Positions 1 through 12,424 of a stretch of 64,000 nt of DNA are shown here, piece after piece (the first letter of the stretch is position 1; the number at the start of each line of letters is the position of its first letter). The DNA is from Sclerotiophoma versabilis (lineage: Eukaryota; Ascomycota; Dothideomycetes; Pleosporales; Didymellaceae), in contig JAAROD010000026.1 in NCBI GenBank assembly GCA_012274445.1, positions 1,178,001 to 1,242,000 of the forward strand. Direction: 5' to 3'. A program made the position numbers and the translations under genes. The notes beneath the pieces were generated by a model that ran no database searches, had not been told where the DNA came from, and saw only the letters and a list, made by a program, of their open reading frames with translations.

Positions 1-914
1 TTATAACTTTAGTATCTATAACCTATACTTTCTCTTTATATATATATTTAATTAGCTTCTATTCTACTAGCTACTTCTTAATAATATTTATTATCTTATA
101 GAGGTTAGATAGTATATAATTATTATCTACTACCTTAATAATAAAGTATTACTAGAGCCTACTAGTTTAGAAGAATATCTGCGCCTTAACCTTCTTACAG
201 AGTCTAATATCTTTACTACTCTAAGCTATCTAGTATATATTATTATAGTGCTTTTATATTCTAATCTTATTTATAGTATAGAAGCTGTAGTTACTAGTAA
301 TTCTATATTAATAAACGTCTAATAGCTTACCTAGCTACTTAATTAGCAGCCCTAATAGTGTAGGTAGCTTAATATCTTATAGTATAGTAATCTACTATTA
401 CTAGTAGTACTTTATAATGAATTTTCTTTCTTTACTTACTATATAGTACTAGTTATATAGGTATATATTAATATTTTATATACTTATAGTATACTTCTTA
501 TAGATTAGCACCTAATAGCGCTAGATATAGTAGAAGTACTCTTATATATTATTAATTATTATCTTACTTATATATAGTTACTTATAGTGCTGTGTTATAG
601 TTAATATTATAGGTAGCTATATATTTTAGCAGAACTCTATACTTAGTAAGTTAACTCTAAGAAACCTCTAAGATTAACTCTAAGTATAGTAATATAAGCT
701 AAGAAATATAGAAATAAAAGTTATAGTATAGTAGAGTAGATAATTTCTAGTAGGTTTTATATAGAGTATATTCTATAAGTAGTATAGCTTAAAGGTATAA
801 TTAGAGGTTAGAGATATAATATTTACCTTCTATAGTAGGCCTAATTTAGTTATATAACTCTAATACTATACCTATCTTAGTGATATTTAGGCCTAAGTAT
901 GCGTATTATTAAGG
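1..914. other. RIP-degraded AT-rich DNA, unclassified
   Basis: The stretch is made almost only of TA-rich words (tata, ctatag, tagta), with hardly any CpA or TpG, as expected of heavily RIP-mutated repeat DNA. No reading frame is open for any useful length. It does not match the corresponding part of the second Gypsy-1 copy (52,624-53,515), so the left Gypsy-1 copy is broken or interrupted near 915. I see no recognisable domain here. Confidence 0.6.
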
Positions 915-3900
915 TTAAGTACTATACTAACTTCTTAGACTATAAGGCTAAGGTTAAAGAAGAGCTTAAGAATTTTAATAATATTCTTAGTATAACTTAT
1001 AAAGGTATAAATCTATAAAAGTAGATATTAAAGAAGATATACTCTAACTATAAGGTCTTAGAAGAAATTATTATTTAGAATAAGCTACTTATAAGTTTCT
1101 TCTTAGAAATTATTATTCTTATTTTAGTTTAGCTAATATTTATAGCTTAACTCTCTATATAATATATTTATTATATAGTCTATAACTTAAAGTATACTTA
1201 TCTAGGTATATAATACTTCTAAAAATAATATTAGAAATAATACTACTACTATCTATTCTTTAGTTAGAGCTTAGAAAGAGAAGATTATAAAAGCTACTAA
1301 GACTACTTAGGTTAAGAATTTCTTTAATAATAATTAGAAGATATATTCTATAAACTATTTAGTATCTATCTCTAGTATTTTTAGTACTCTAGTATACCTC
1401 TATAATAGGTTTTTCTATTAGTATCTATATAGAAATAACTAATCTCTAGTAGTATAGTAAATAAAACTTTCTTTTCTAAGAATATTTCTCTTTTTATAAT
1501 TATATAGTTCTTTGTTTTTTATATAGTATTTTCTTCTTAAAGGTTCTACTTCTTTATAGTTACTATTTTATATAGTAGCTATATACTATTCTTTCTATTT
1601 AAAAGTATAGTATCTTTTACTAGAAGAGTCTACTAAAGAGTTCTAAGAATAATTCTAAGAGTAGGTTTCTCTAAGTATTATAGCTTCTAGCTATTTCTAT
1701 AATCTATCTATCTAAAGTAGATAACTTTTTATAGTTAAACCTTAGTTTCTAGGTTTTCTAAGTATAGCCTTACTATACTACTAGGTACTAATAGTTCTTA
1801 CTATTTATTCTAGATAGGTATTCTTTATAGATAGCCTTAACCTTCTATTCTTTAGTAGAAGAGCTATTATTACCTATAATTACTAAAGAGCCTAGTTATA
1901 GGTTATTATTTATCTATTCTTCTAAAGAGTTTTCTATATAGAAGCAGAGCCTATCTATATAAAATACTAAGTAAATTCTTTCTTTAATATTAAGTTTTAT
2001 ATTATATAGAGAGATTATTTCTATTATAGTAAACTTTCTATTCTTCTAATCTAACTTCTAGCTAGCCTATGTATTAGAAAAGTAGTTTTCTAGTTTTAGC
2101 TAGACTTTATTACCTATATAGAGTTAGAGTGCTTCTTTTTAGTATTTATTAGCTTAGAGTTTCTAGGCTTATTATACTTCTACTATCTTAGACTATATAA
2201 ATTCTATAGTTTTAGTAAACTTTTATACTATTATAGCTACTACTTTTACTAAAGCTTTAGTATTCTAGTAGAAGTTTTTAGTAGTTAGGTCTAGGTCTTT
2301 CTATATAGTATCTATATTATACCTATACTAGATAAAAAAGAGACTAATACTTATAGAACTTACTACTTATTTCTTAATAGTAATTTATACTACTAGTACC
2401 TAGTATACTTAGTTATTCTAGGTTTAGTCTATATAGGCTTAGAAGTAGGCTTCTTTAACTAAGTTTATATATTTAGTACTACTATCTATTTATAAGTAGA
2501 AGGCTATAAATAGTTTCTAGGTAATCTTTAATATCTACTATATAGTTCTCTAGAAGTTACTTAGAAATTATAATTCTTAATTAGAAACTATAGTATTTAG
2601 TGCCTAATAGTATATAACTATATAGAAGATAAATATATTAAAGACTATTTCTATAAATATATCTAAAAAAAGAATTAGAATTATATTCTTTAAGAGTTAG
2701 TTAGTAATAACTATTAAATTATTATTCTTTATACTTCTTAGTAGGTTAGTAATAAAGTTTATAGAGATTTTCTTCTATATATAACTTAGTAGTAGAAGTA
2801 GTTTTAATAGGCCTTATTTTAGTTCTTTTTAGAGTTTAGTTCTTTTATAGATATTATAGTTAGAGATATACTAGTAGAGTACTAAGAATATACCTAGCTA
2901 GAAGTATAATTAGAATAAAATAGTAAATATATTTTTATACTCTAGGTACTCTATTATAGGTAAGTAGTAGATATTATTTATAATTTATCTTTTTAGTACT
3001 TCTAATTTAAGTACCTACTTTCTTCTTCTATAATATAGCCTACCTTTATTATTTAGTAAGTATTCTACTAGAGAGACTTTTAAGTTAATTTATAAAAGAA
3101 ATATTTAAGTACCTACTTATATAGCTTTTATTACTATCTAGTAGGTTTTATTTATTTTAGTAGTCTAAGTTTATAGTATTTTAAATATTTTTATATTATT
3201 ATAAGGGCTTTTATTAAATATATATATAGAAGTCTATTTATTAGTAGTTACTTAGTTTTATTCTTTAGTAAGTATAGCTATAGTTTTCTTATTCTACTTC
3301 TATAGTATTAGTGCTAGCCTTTATTATCTTTATAAATAAGTAGTAACTAAGTAGCTATATATTATTAGGTAAGCTAGTTATAAAGAGTTAGTATTTTAGA
3401 AGTAGGTAGTAAAAGATACTATAGCTTCTACTTCTTCTTCTTCTAAGAAGAGTTATATAACTATAGTAAATAAGTAGAGTAGTTAAAAGTATTATATTTT
3501 TTTTTTAATTACTATCTACTATATTAGGTATATTCTATTTTCTTTTAGATAAAGTATCTACTTAACTATTAACCTTCTCTAGCTAGTATATAAAGGTTAA
3601 GTTAAACTAGCTAAGAAGGCTTAACTATTAGATATAGTATTCTATTAGAAGTCTAGATTTATAGAAGTATTCTAGATTCTTATAGTCTATAATAACTATA
3701 AAGTTCTTAACCTACTTTAGCTTAGTATTCTATTTCTATAGGCACTTAATAACTACTAGTATTTTCTTATTATAGATTATATAGTTTACTTCTACTTTAG
3801 AATTCTTAGTAGAGAAGTAAGCTACTATTTAAAGAGTGCTGTCTTTACTAAACTAGAATAGTACTCCTTCTATTACCTATTTAGAGGTGTTATATTCTAG

Positions 3901-6900
3901 AACTATCTTTAGATTTAAGTTAAAGTTAGCTAGAGTAGGTTCTATAATAAAGGCTTTCTTTATTATTTTAAAGGCCTTATATTAGGTAGATCTTTATTTA
4001 AAGTTAAAATTCTTTCTAGTTAACTTTATTAAGAGTTCTACTATAAATAAGAATCTATTAATAAACTATTAGTAGAAGTTAGTAAATCTAAGAAAACTTT
4101 AGATACCTTTTACTATCTTAGAGGCTTTTTATACCTTAATTACTATAACCTTCTCTAGGTTTATTCTAATACTCTTTCTAGCTTTAATAATAAATCTAAG
4201 GTATTTAGTAAACTAAATAGAGAATTTACTTTTCTCTATATCTAGATATAGGCTAGCTTTACCTAGTTTCTATATAATTTTAAGTACCTTCTATTTATAT
4301 TCTTTTTTACTTCTACTAAATTAAATTAGTATATTATTAATATAAGCAGAGCACTATTTATTAAGGTATTCTTAGAGTATCTAGTTAATATACTATTAGA
4401 AGGTACTAAAAGTATTAGCTAACTTAAATAGTATTACTAACTATTTATAGAAGCTAAAGTAGGTCTAAAAGGTAGTTTTCTATTTATCTCTATTTACTAT
4501 ATAGATCTTATAAAAGGCTTAGATTATATTAACCTTAGTAAACTACTTTACCTTTAAAATTTAAGATATTATCTTATATATTAATAAAAAGAAGTATTAG
4601 TTCTTCTTTATAATAGTATTTAGTACTTAGTAGTTTATATAGAACCTTAGTTCTCTGCCTAGTTTCTTTATAAAGAGAACTAGAGCTAATATACTTAACT
4701 TACTAACTTATATAAATTCTTTATCTAGGTAGCTAGTTAGTTATTACCTAAGTACTAAGAGTTCTTTTCTAGATATATTATAAAGTAGACTCTAGAAAAA
4801 AGTAGCTAGTTTCTTATTTTCTTCTATTAACTCTATAGAGTAGTTAATATCTAGTTCTTAGTAAAGAGTAAGCTTATTAGCTTTTATTTTTAAAAATATC
4901 TAGTATTTACTTTTTAAATAGTCTAGTAGAACTATCTATAGGTCTACTAACTCTTTTTTTTTAAGTACCTTTTAAATATCTACTATTAAAGTAGAAAAGA
5001 CTATAGTATTTATATTTTTATAAGACCTCTTTTATAAAGCCTAGAATAAAGCTAGATTTACTTATTATATAACCTAGTTAGGTTTAATTTCTTCTTGGCT
5101 TCTTACTTATATTTTAAAAAAGTATATAAATATTAACCTTTTTATAAGTACTAGTATTATATTATACTAGTTTATCTAGAGCTGTTCTAGTATAAGGTTA
5201 TATTTTTTTTTATCTTCTAGAATATAAGCCTATATAGTTTCTTTATATCTATTTATATTTAAATTAAACTTAGTTACTTCTATAATCTATAATATCTTTT
5301 TAGTAATACTAGTTATTCTTCTCTTATAAGCTTAGGTATATAATAGTTTATATTTTTTTATAAATTTAAAGAAAATAATTCTATAGATTAAATAACTGAT
5401 ATTAATTAGTATATATACTATAGCTGTTTTATTTACTAGTATATAAAGAGATATAGGTTTACTATCTAGCTACTACTAGTAGAACTCTTTAAAAGATTTA
5501 TTTTTCTTTACTTTCTTACTTTTTAACTTCTATCTGCGTCTATAGGCAGAAGTAGCTAGTTTTTTAAGTTAGATTTTTATAATTTAGAAATTTCTTCTAG
5601 AGTATTAGTTATAGTTATAGCTTTTACCTAGATACTATTAGGTCTTTTTACTAGTCTAGGTTTATATTAGTTTATATAGTAGCTATTCTTTCTATAATAT
5701 ACGTACTAGTTATTAAACCTCTATTTTTCTATTATTTTTTAGAGCTACTATTCTACTCTCTTATAGTTATTTAGTTCTATATTACCTATATAGGCCTTAG
5801 TAGCCTTCTAATTTATTTTATTATTATTATTAAGTTTTTTATTACTTCTATTAAAGTTTCTATTAATATAACTTTATACTTATTATATATTAATATCTAC
5901 TTTAGAGACTCTTACTATAAGTGCCTAGAGATTCTATTCTTCTAGAATATCTACTAATATTATTCTCTCTTTAAGATCTAGGTAGAGCACTAATATATAC
6001 TTTATCTTAAGGTTCTAGGTATTATTTTCCTCTCCTATATTATACACTAGTTAGATAAATTCTATATTAAAGGTTTCTAGAGACTAATTATATTTCTTTA
6101 TTATAATTATCTAGAGCTTCTAATATAAGTATTTCTTAAATAAAAAGTTCTTATACTATTTATCTAGAAATACCTAGAAGTTATTTATTATTCTATCTAG
6201 GTTCTAATCTTTCTATAAAAGACCTATATATATAGCTTATTCTTCTAGATAGTTAAATATATATACTACTCTAATACTAGAGTAGTCTTCTAGTAATATA
6301 ATTTTATTAATTATCTAAGATCTAAATATCTAGTATACTTATCTATTTCTACTAAACTTTCTTATATTTAAGAGTTTTATTAGTTAAGAGAAGTAGTAAT
6401 ACCTAATATTAGGTATTACTATTATAAATAAAGTATTAGAGTTTAACTTCTATTAACCTATAAGCTACTATACTTAAGTTTCTACTAGGTAGGTAATATA
6501 TTTCTAAAGTTAGTTATCTTAAGACTTCTTAGAAGTGCTTATTAGAACTAGTAGCTTAGCGCTAGGTTATGCTAATATATTCTCTAGTAATTATAACTAT
6601 AGTAGATAGTTTACTAGGTTTATTATAGCTCTATTTAGAGCCTCTTCTTACTATTCCTTAGAGAGGGTTATAATAGCTTAGTATTATATTTTACTATAGA
6701 TATCTAACTTTAAGTTATTTCTATTATATAACTTAATTCTATAGTTTAATAGGTACCTTATAGTATTATTAGTAGTCCTATTTATTTTAAGTAGTACTCT
6801 TTAGTATATATTAGTAGAAGAAAGAAGTAATTAAATTTAATTCTAAGAAGCTAGCTGCTAAAAGCTATATATAAGTAGAAACTAAATAAATTTAATACCT

Positions 6901-7153
6901 ATCTACTAGTATAGAGTTTTATATATATATACTAGAAGATAGAAGGTATATAGAACCTATTTATAGAGTCTGTAATCTTCTAGTAACCTTTATAGTAGTA
7001 AGGTAGGCTCTAGTTTAAAGAGTTTAGAAGGTCTATTATAGAAACTAAAATTACTAGAGTTCTACTAAGAACCTATAGAGCTAGAGTATAATTAGCTAGA
7101 GCACCTAAGGCCTTCTATATACTAAGGCACTAGTCTAGAGCCTAGCTTATTAT
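915..7153 (-). mobile_element. Gypsy-1 LTR retrotransposon, copy A, truncated at the 3' side
   Basis: Near-continuous homology to 53,520-59,706 in the same orientation. Read on the minus strand, about 4,290-4,500 keeps the Ty3/gypsy reverse transcriptase core: a KTAF-like block, then LVxxFxLANxxSTF, YINxxLxEYL and a degraded Y-I-D-D box now reading YINN. Stops fall where Gln, Trp or Arg codons are expected, as RIP produces. The 5' LTR is at 6,842-7,153; the 3' LTR is absent, because homology ends near 915. The right end abuts a fragment of a Gypsy-X LTR (7,154-7,265), so this copy probably landed inside an older LTR. It is inactive. Confidence 0.75.
6842..7153 (-). repeat. Gypsy-1 5' LTR (copy A)
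   Basis: 312 bp closely matching 52,311-52,623 and 59,395-59,706. All three copies share the start (agaagctagct) and the end (gagcctagc followed by tattat). The termini do not give a clean TG...CA even after allowing for RIP, so the ends are good only to a few bases. Confidence 0.75.
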
Positions 7154-7265
7154 ATTATATAACTATATAAAGAGAGATTTCTTTTAACTCTACTCTAGCT
7201 TATAAGTAGAAGCTCTAGTTAGCTACTTAATTACTATACTACTTTATCTATATAGAATTATAACA
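7154..7265 (-). repeat. Gypsy-X LTR fragment
   Basis: About 112 bp equal to the last part of the Gypsy-X LTRs (compare 35,690-35,803 and 41,413-41,526), including the block with agttagctacttaattac. It ends with attataaca, the un-mutated form of the LTR end that reads attataata in the other copies. It is cut on the left by Gypsy-1 copy A. Confidence 0.7.
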
Positions 7266-8176
7266 GCCTTTATTCTAAGAATATACTATACTTAATTAGT
7301 AGTAATACTTAGCTTATCTTTATTACTATTTTCTAAAAAGTTTCTAAAGACTAGCTTTAGAAGAAGAGTTAGATACTCTAGTTCTTATTTATTAATTACT
7401 ATAACTATTTTACTATCTAGATTAATTTAATTCTATACTACCTTATCTTTTATATAGAGTTTAAGCTAAGTAAACTAGTAAAGCTAATCTAATTAGCTTT
7501 TAAGTAGAACCTAGCTAGTTAAGAGTTAGAAATTAGATTCTATTATCTAACTATTAAGAAAAGTTTTATTTAAAAATATATAATTAATTCTATTTAGCTT
7601 TCTAGCTATATAGAGTATATAGAGAAATCTACTATATAAACTTTATAATACTAGGCTTATAACTATTAAAGCTAAGATAATTAAATAAGATTAATTTAGA
7701 TATAAAAGAATCAATTAAGTTTTTTATATTATTTCTATAGTAAAAGAGTATAACAATATATATATTTTACTTTTAGGCTAGTTCTAGATTAGAGTAGAGC
7801 TAATTAATTATTCTTATTTAATAATCTAATTTTTCTAATCTATATATATTACTATTAATAATTATATAATTATTAACCTTTACTATAATATAGATATATA
7901 GAAGGTATAGAATTAACCTAAAGTTATAAATATATACTAATAGTTTTAGACTATAATATTAATATAATCTATACTAAAAGAGTTACTATTTAGTAAAAGA
8001 ACTTATTCTTAGCTCTAAACTACTATAAGAAATTTAGTATATAAAGTATATAGATAAGTAGTAAAGAAATACCTAGGTATAATACTAGTAAATAAACTAT
8101 TTAGATATACTTAATTAATATTAATACTATAATAACTTTCTATAATAATTAGAGTTTATCTTAAGTATATTTTTTT
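7266..8176. other. RIP-degraded AT-rich DNA with one LTR/primer-site relic
   Basis: No coding potential, TA-rich and CpA-poor. At 7,654-7,663 there is ggcttataac followed at once by a TATTA start. This is the same junction (minus-strand primer site, then LTR) seen in Copia C1 and both TRIM-like elements, so the remains of a minus-oriented Copia or TRIM element probably begin here. Nothing else is recognised. Confidence 0.5.
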
Positions 8177-8391
8177 AAATTAAGATATAATAACTAAGCT
8201 TACCTAACTCCTACCTACACTAGTGCTACCTCTACCTAACCTCTACCTACGTTAGTGCTACCTTAACCCAACCTATACCCGCTTAGCAGCTACTAGCGTA
8301 GGTAGGGGTTAGGGTTAGGTAGGGGTAGGTTATGTGACCTACCCAACTCCTACCCAACCCCTACCTATTTGCCAGCCTATTTTTGTTAATG
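8177..8391 (+). repeat. Foldback-repeat arm with 32-bp minisatellite, at the island boundary
   Basis: About 215 bp that match, as reverse complement, 25,262-25,475 and, in the same orientation, parts of 25,610-25,850. It contains two 32-bp units (actagtgcta-type cores starting at 8,219 and 8,251), then an imperfect palindrome around 8,268-8,313 with two TTAGGG-like words (ggggttagggttagg), and ends in TATTTGCCAGCCTAT, the outer terminus of the foldback element. This copy is much less RIP-mutated than the two at 25 kb. It lies exactly where AT-rich DNA changes to balanced DNA. Confidence 0.75.
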
Positions 8392-9416
8392 CGCGCATCG
8401 TCTGAATCCGCGCATTGGGCGCACGGACACGGTAGAGCACGGACCATGCAATGCTGGCATGGCGCTCACACGACGTCCATAGCGACAATCTGGATGCCTC
8501 GTGCAGCTGAGTACGGCGCAGTGAAGCATCTATTTAGGGTCCTTAGAATTGAGACGATATTCTTTTTGGTTTTGCGAGACAGCATGCTTTGGCCAAGGTG
8601 ATCACTGCTCTGATTTGACCTACTTGTTCCCAGCTACTCAACACAAACCCCTGCACCTCTTCCAGATCCGTCGCCAAGCTTAGTACGCTCGTGTAGTCGC
8701 GCATCATGCAGACTCAAGTACAGCGTCGAATGAGAAGGAAAAGGCAACAATCAAAGTAAGAGAGATAAACCTCACTCTTTGTACAACATCACGGACCATG
8801 TTGAGCAGTTGAGAGCCGTCATCGTCCTTATGTTAATGGCAAATGTCACAATATTGAAAACTTGTGTACAAAGGATGCACGAACTCGTTGCAGATGTCTA
8901 CATGTAGCTTGCAATGCACACAGTCGTGTCACGCCATGAGATCTGCAGTGGCATGAAGGCTAGATACGGGAATTGAAAAAATGGAAGGACAACAGACTGG
9001 CTGAAGCCGGATGCTAAGGTGATCGTGTACCTGGATTGAAACGATACAGATGGCCTGAAAAGTTAACAGCCACTACTCTACATACCCAGCACTACACTCC
9101 ACAGGCTGTTTCCACAGCCACAGTTCTGTGGGTGTCCATCGGATAGGAAATCAATTGTATTGTAACTTGTTATCTAAAACATTCTCTGGTCCTCGTGCCC
9201 AAGATCCAGGCAATCCTAGTAGCGACAGTAAGATTAGCTGTGTGATAGTGTGTTTAATCCATTCTTGGAACCGCCCCTGTACCTGCAGCTGCTCTCGCAG
9301 GGCTTGGTGGACTAATTGATAAACATTAAGTGCTGACTCAGCAGGTCGTCTGATGATGAGCGCGTATGTGTCAAGTACCTTGATGGCATTCTCACGGGCC
9401 CGTGGCGACGCTGCCT
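8392..9416. other. Island intergenic DNA, no convincing gene
   Basis: Balanced base composition, not RIP-mutated. Frames of 60-70 codons exist (for example 8,383-8,601 and 9,128-9,319 on the plus strand), but they show no domain, no plausible splice partners and biased residues typical of chance translation. I see no RNA gene, tandem repeat or transposon end in it. Confidence 0.5.
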
Positions 9417-9845
9417 CTAGAATATCGAGCGAGATGTCCTTTCAATTGACGCGTACAGCAAGAAAGAGGTAATATGCAGCGATCGCATTTGAATCTCTTG
9501 TCCTTCGCCATACATGATGGGCATCGAGACGCCAATAACTCCCAGGCGCGTGGCTATATGTAACAGAGGTGAGCACGGCTGGAGAAACAGGAAACGGATG
9601 CCTGCACGACCGCGAATCAGAGCTGCGCGAGGCGCCAGCTCCATTTTCAGCCACGGCGCGCACTGCGCGGCAAAAATGCGATATCCTCGTAGACAAATTG
9701 TGGCCGAGGCACCGCTAAACGCTGCGCACGTAACAATTGACAGCAAGGCCGTGCTGTCTTCTTCTTGCTGCATGGTAGCAGCATGTAGCACAATAAATAA
9801 AGATGAAATTAGTGTAGAGGAAAGGTGATCTGTCTGTGCGGACAA
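9417..9845 (-). pseudogene. Possible relic of a HET-domain gene (weak)
   Basis: A 142-codon minus-strand frame that opens with TTG, not ATG, so any real gene would need another exon or is broken. Its only notable feature is the segment near 9,500-9,545, reading VIGVSMPIMYGEGQ. This resembles the (D/N)xxMPLLYGEG block of fungal heterokaryon-incompatibility (HET) domains. The usual upstream block (WAxxRxTTRxED, YCLLGLF) is not visible in any frame nearby, and the following RLQEEI helix is replaced by EIQMRSL. The rest is hydrophobic and unrevealing. It may be a chance match; the alternative is that nothing here is coding. Confidence 0.2.
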
Positions 9846-9964
9846 ATATTCAGGTGAGCTGGAACTGGACAGGGGATTTCTCGCTACTGAGCTAGTGACG
9901 TTGCTCGAAACAGACGTGACAATCGAGTTGTGTATCTTTCAGATATGGGAGAAGATAGATCAGA

Positions 9965-11808
9965 TTAAGTTTCAAACGGCCACTCTTTCTCCCACACCTC
10001 CCTTTCTTTTGGATTGGAGGCGAAGGTATTGATGACCTGTTCCCTCATCTGCGTCAATGCATCCAGAGTCTCATCGTACTGATCAGGCCTTACAATACCC
10101 TGCTCAGGAAATAGTTCCCCCAAGCTGTCTCGTATTGAACGCATTGCTTCCATGCCTCTTGTTACGCCTTGCATATCAGCCTCAAGATCGATCCGGTCTT
10201 GGTTTGAGAAGGTGAAAGGACAGGTCGAAGTTTTTTCCGCGGCAAAGTCTGTCCACGTTGATTCCAACTCAGCTAATTGCAAGAGATAGGTCACCTCACC
10301 GTCTATGAGGATATTACGTGCTAGAAGTAGAAGTAGATACTCCTGCGTATGCTGAAACTGTAGCGCAGCATAAAGTCGTGGGTTTTGGTGATGTGTCAGG
10401 GTGTTGAACAAGGAGCACAGGGATTGGTGTAGATATAAGGCCTCAGCTTGCTGTCTTGCAGAAGGTTCCAGTCTATCCAGGTCCTTCCTTGGTTGGGGTC
10501 TTGTCAAACCGCTGATGGGTGAGCCCACGTAGTCAATAATGTGAGGTTGGCGGGCATGGAAATAAAGCGGAGATAATTCTGTTGATTGCCAGTCTATGAG
10601 ACCTACAACTTTGGTAGGCTCGGAGGGGTCTACAAAGATGTTGCCAAGATGTAAATCATCATGCCAGAGATGCGCTGATGATATTTCCTCATCTTTTGGG
10701 AGAAGGACTTTGATTATGTCGAGATAGTAGCGCAAAGCCTTCAATTTCTTTGCTCTCGTCGGTTGATAGGTTCCTGGGCCGCACAGGGTAATTGGAGACT
10801 TGGGCAACTTAGGAAGTTGGCTGACACATGATATCTCTCGGTGGCCGATTGCGGTATGATATGCCTCTAAAGAGCTCCCTTGCTTTGTCAGTTTGTCAGT
10901 TTTTATGTCTAGCTGGCGGTCTTACATGGTCCTCTGTCAAAGTTGACTGTTGCTCTCCCGTTGTCGAGATTTTCGCGTCCTGTTGACAGGCCAACAGCAT
11001 AGCATGTGTCTTTGATATAGTTGCCCTTCGCATCGATGTATATTGGCTTACCATCGGGCGTTTCGTTGAGGTCTTTTGAGAAATAAAGGCTTCCATACTT
11101 TGCAAAGGAAACTGACGTCCAGGATTTCTGAAAACCAGCGATCGCCTTCACCACAGCAAATCTTTCTTTGATGTTCATCTTTGGCCAGACGTGTTCTAAT
11201 TCAATCCCTGGTACGCGTTCCATGATGATGTATTCAGCGCCAACAGGGCTCTCGTGCGCTCGGGAACACCAGGCTAGAACCTTAGGGACCGGGGTTCCAA
11301 GAACATTTCGTGCCTGCAGCGTCAATTCCATGAGCATAAAGCTTACTGGAGAAAACTTACGAAATCCATTGTTGCAACTTCACTGGCTGTGGTAAAATGA
11401 GGTAAACCAGCATTTGGGTTCGGAACTTTGGCTACAACCCGAGAGCCGTTGTCCATGGTAAGCAGCATGCTCTTGTTGTACATACCATCAGGATATTTGG
11501 AGATACTGACGCATGATTTCGCCCCAACAGCCTCGGCTGCACAACGAGCAAGTTCATTGACGTTGAAGCGTACATGGCGCTGCGACATTTCATGTTGCTC
11601 ATTGCAGACGAAACGACCCCGAGTGTAATTAAACAAGTCTTCGCTATATTCGACATCTGGATGAATTAGCAACCGGGCCTATGCTTCGGAATCAGATGAA
11701 TGAACCAGGAAGCATCGCTCGTGAGGTTTGTCGACGATGAGCGTGACGATTCGTCATGTTTCTGCTGCATTCTTTGGTCCAGTACCGTGCATATCTAGAA
11801 AAAGACAT
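9965..11808 (-). CDS. AIM9-like phosphotransferase (APH kinase-fold), probably mitochondrial
   Basis: Spliced gene, join of complement 11,808-11,706, 11,656-11,361, 11,313-10,926 and 10,878-9,965: 1,701 nt, 566 residues, in frame throughout. The introns are 49, 47 and 47 nt. The last two have GTAAGT/GTAAGA donors; the first has a weak GTTCAT donor but a good GCTAAT branch site and CAG acceptor, and it restores an Asp codon. Exon 1 encodes about 34 residues rich in Arg, Ser and Thr with one acidic residue, as in a mitochondrial targeting peptide. The kinase fold shows the ATP-binding Lys (K111, VVAKVPN), the hinge near 161-167 (YIIMERVPG), the catalytic loop HDDLHLGN (D337, N342) and the metal-binding D358 (IDWQ). 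TTASEVATMDF and GPGTYQPTRAKKL are characteristic of the fungal AIM9 ('altered inheritance of mitochondria 9') family. The substrate of the family is unknown to me. The gene is intact with no RIP-type stops. The start codon is inferred; M32 is an alternative. Confidence 0.85.
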
Positions 11809-12424
11809 GCCTGCCGCTGTACTCGTACGTGTAATTGAGATTCATAAATATGCGGCCTTAACTTTGAGCGTGGCGTTTATGGCGTCAGCGTGAAGCTGAC
11901 ATTCGGTTTGTTGGGTTCTGAGCTTGATCGGCATCGCCAAGAGCCAAGTAAGCGCGCGTCAAATAAGCCCGTGCCCTTCCACTTAAGTTCATTCGTTCAA
12001 CAAGCAATTTCCACCCAGCGCTTTCAGGATTTCAGGTGACGTGTAAAGCTACTTTCAGTCGTCTGAGCCCTGGAAGCGCTCTGTTTTCTCCTGATCACGC
12101 GAGATCGCACCACAACGGACTGCCATGCAAGCACAGTAGGATTTCGAGCTGGGCCATTCGTCCACAGGGACCAGATACGAGTATAATGTGTCAATCTTAC
12201 CGCGCGCGAGGAATGGGACGCACTTCCTTTGATGAAGTTGCGATGCTCAGCCCTCAGGCTAAAGATATGAGCTTGAATTCGTCCTACTTGAGATTGGCAG
12301 AAAACCTTTCCTTCTGCCAACCTGCCGTGTCAAAAACGAAATCTCACTATACATTTCCATAATTCAAGTCAGTCATGCAGAAGCTCTCTGCACTAGAGTC
12401 GAGCTGATTAGCAACCTAGCCAAC
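11809..12424. promoter_or_regulatory. Divergent intergenic region between the kinase and the 123-residue gene
   Basis: 616 bp between two genes transcribed away from each other, so it should carry both promoters. Two overlapping frames of about 100 codons on opposite strands (12,024-12,362) have no recognisable domain and look like chance. I see no clear TATA box or known operator. The DNA is balanced and not RIP-mutated. Confidence 0.45.

Noticed and set aside
8290..8350. Telomere end or interstitial telomere array
   Set aside because: Only two TTAGGG-like words, embedded in a 32-bp minisatellite/palindrome unit that recurs at 25 kb. Not an array.
8383..8601. 72-codon plus-strand frame at the left island edge
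   Set aside because: No domain, an odd His/Arg/Trp-rich N-terminus, and it begins inside the foldback-repeat end. Probably chance.
9128..9319. 63-codon plus-strand frame
   Set aside because: No start-context support, no homologous motif, no splice partner.
11679..11785. Alternative first intron of the kinase gene ending at 11,679
   Set aside because: A branch site and TAG acceptor exist, but no upstream ATG/donor pair keeps the frame. The 49-nt intron at 11,705-11,657 does.
12024..12362. Two overlapping frames of 98 and 108 codons on opposite strands
   Set aside because: They lie in the divergent promoter region and have no recognisable composition or domain; overlapping antisense frames of this length are expected by chance.
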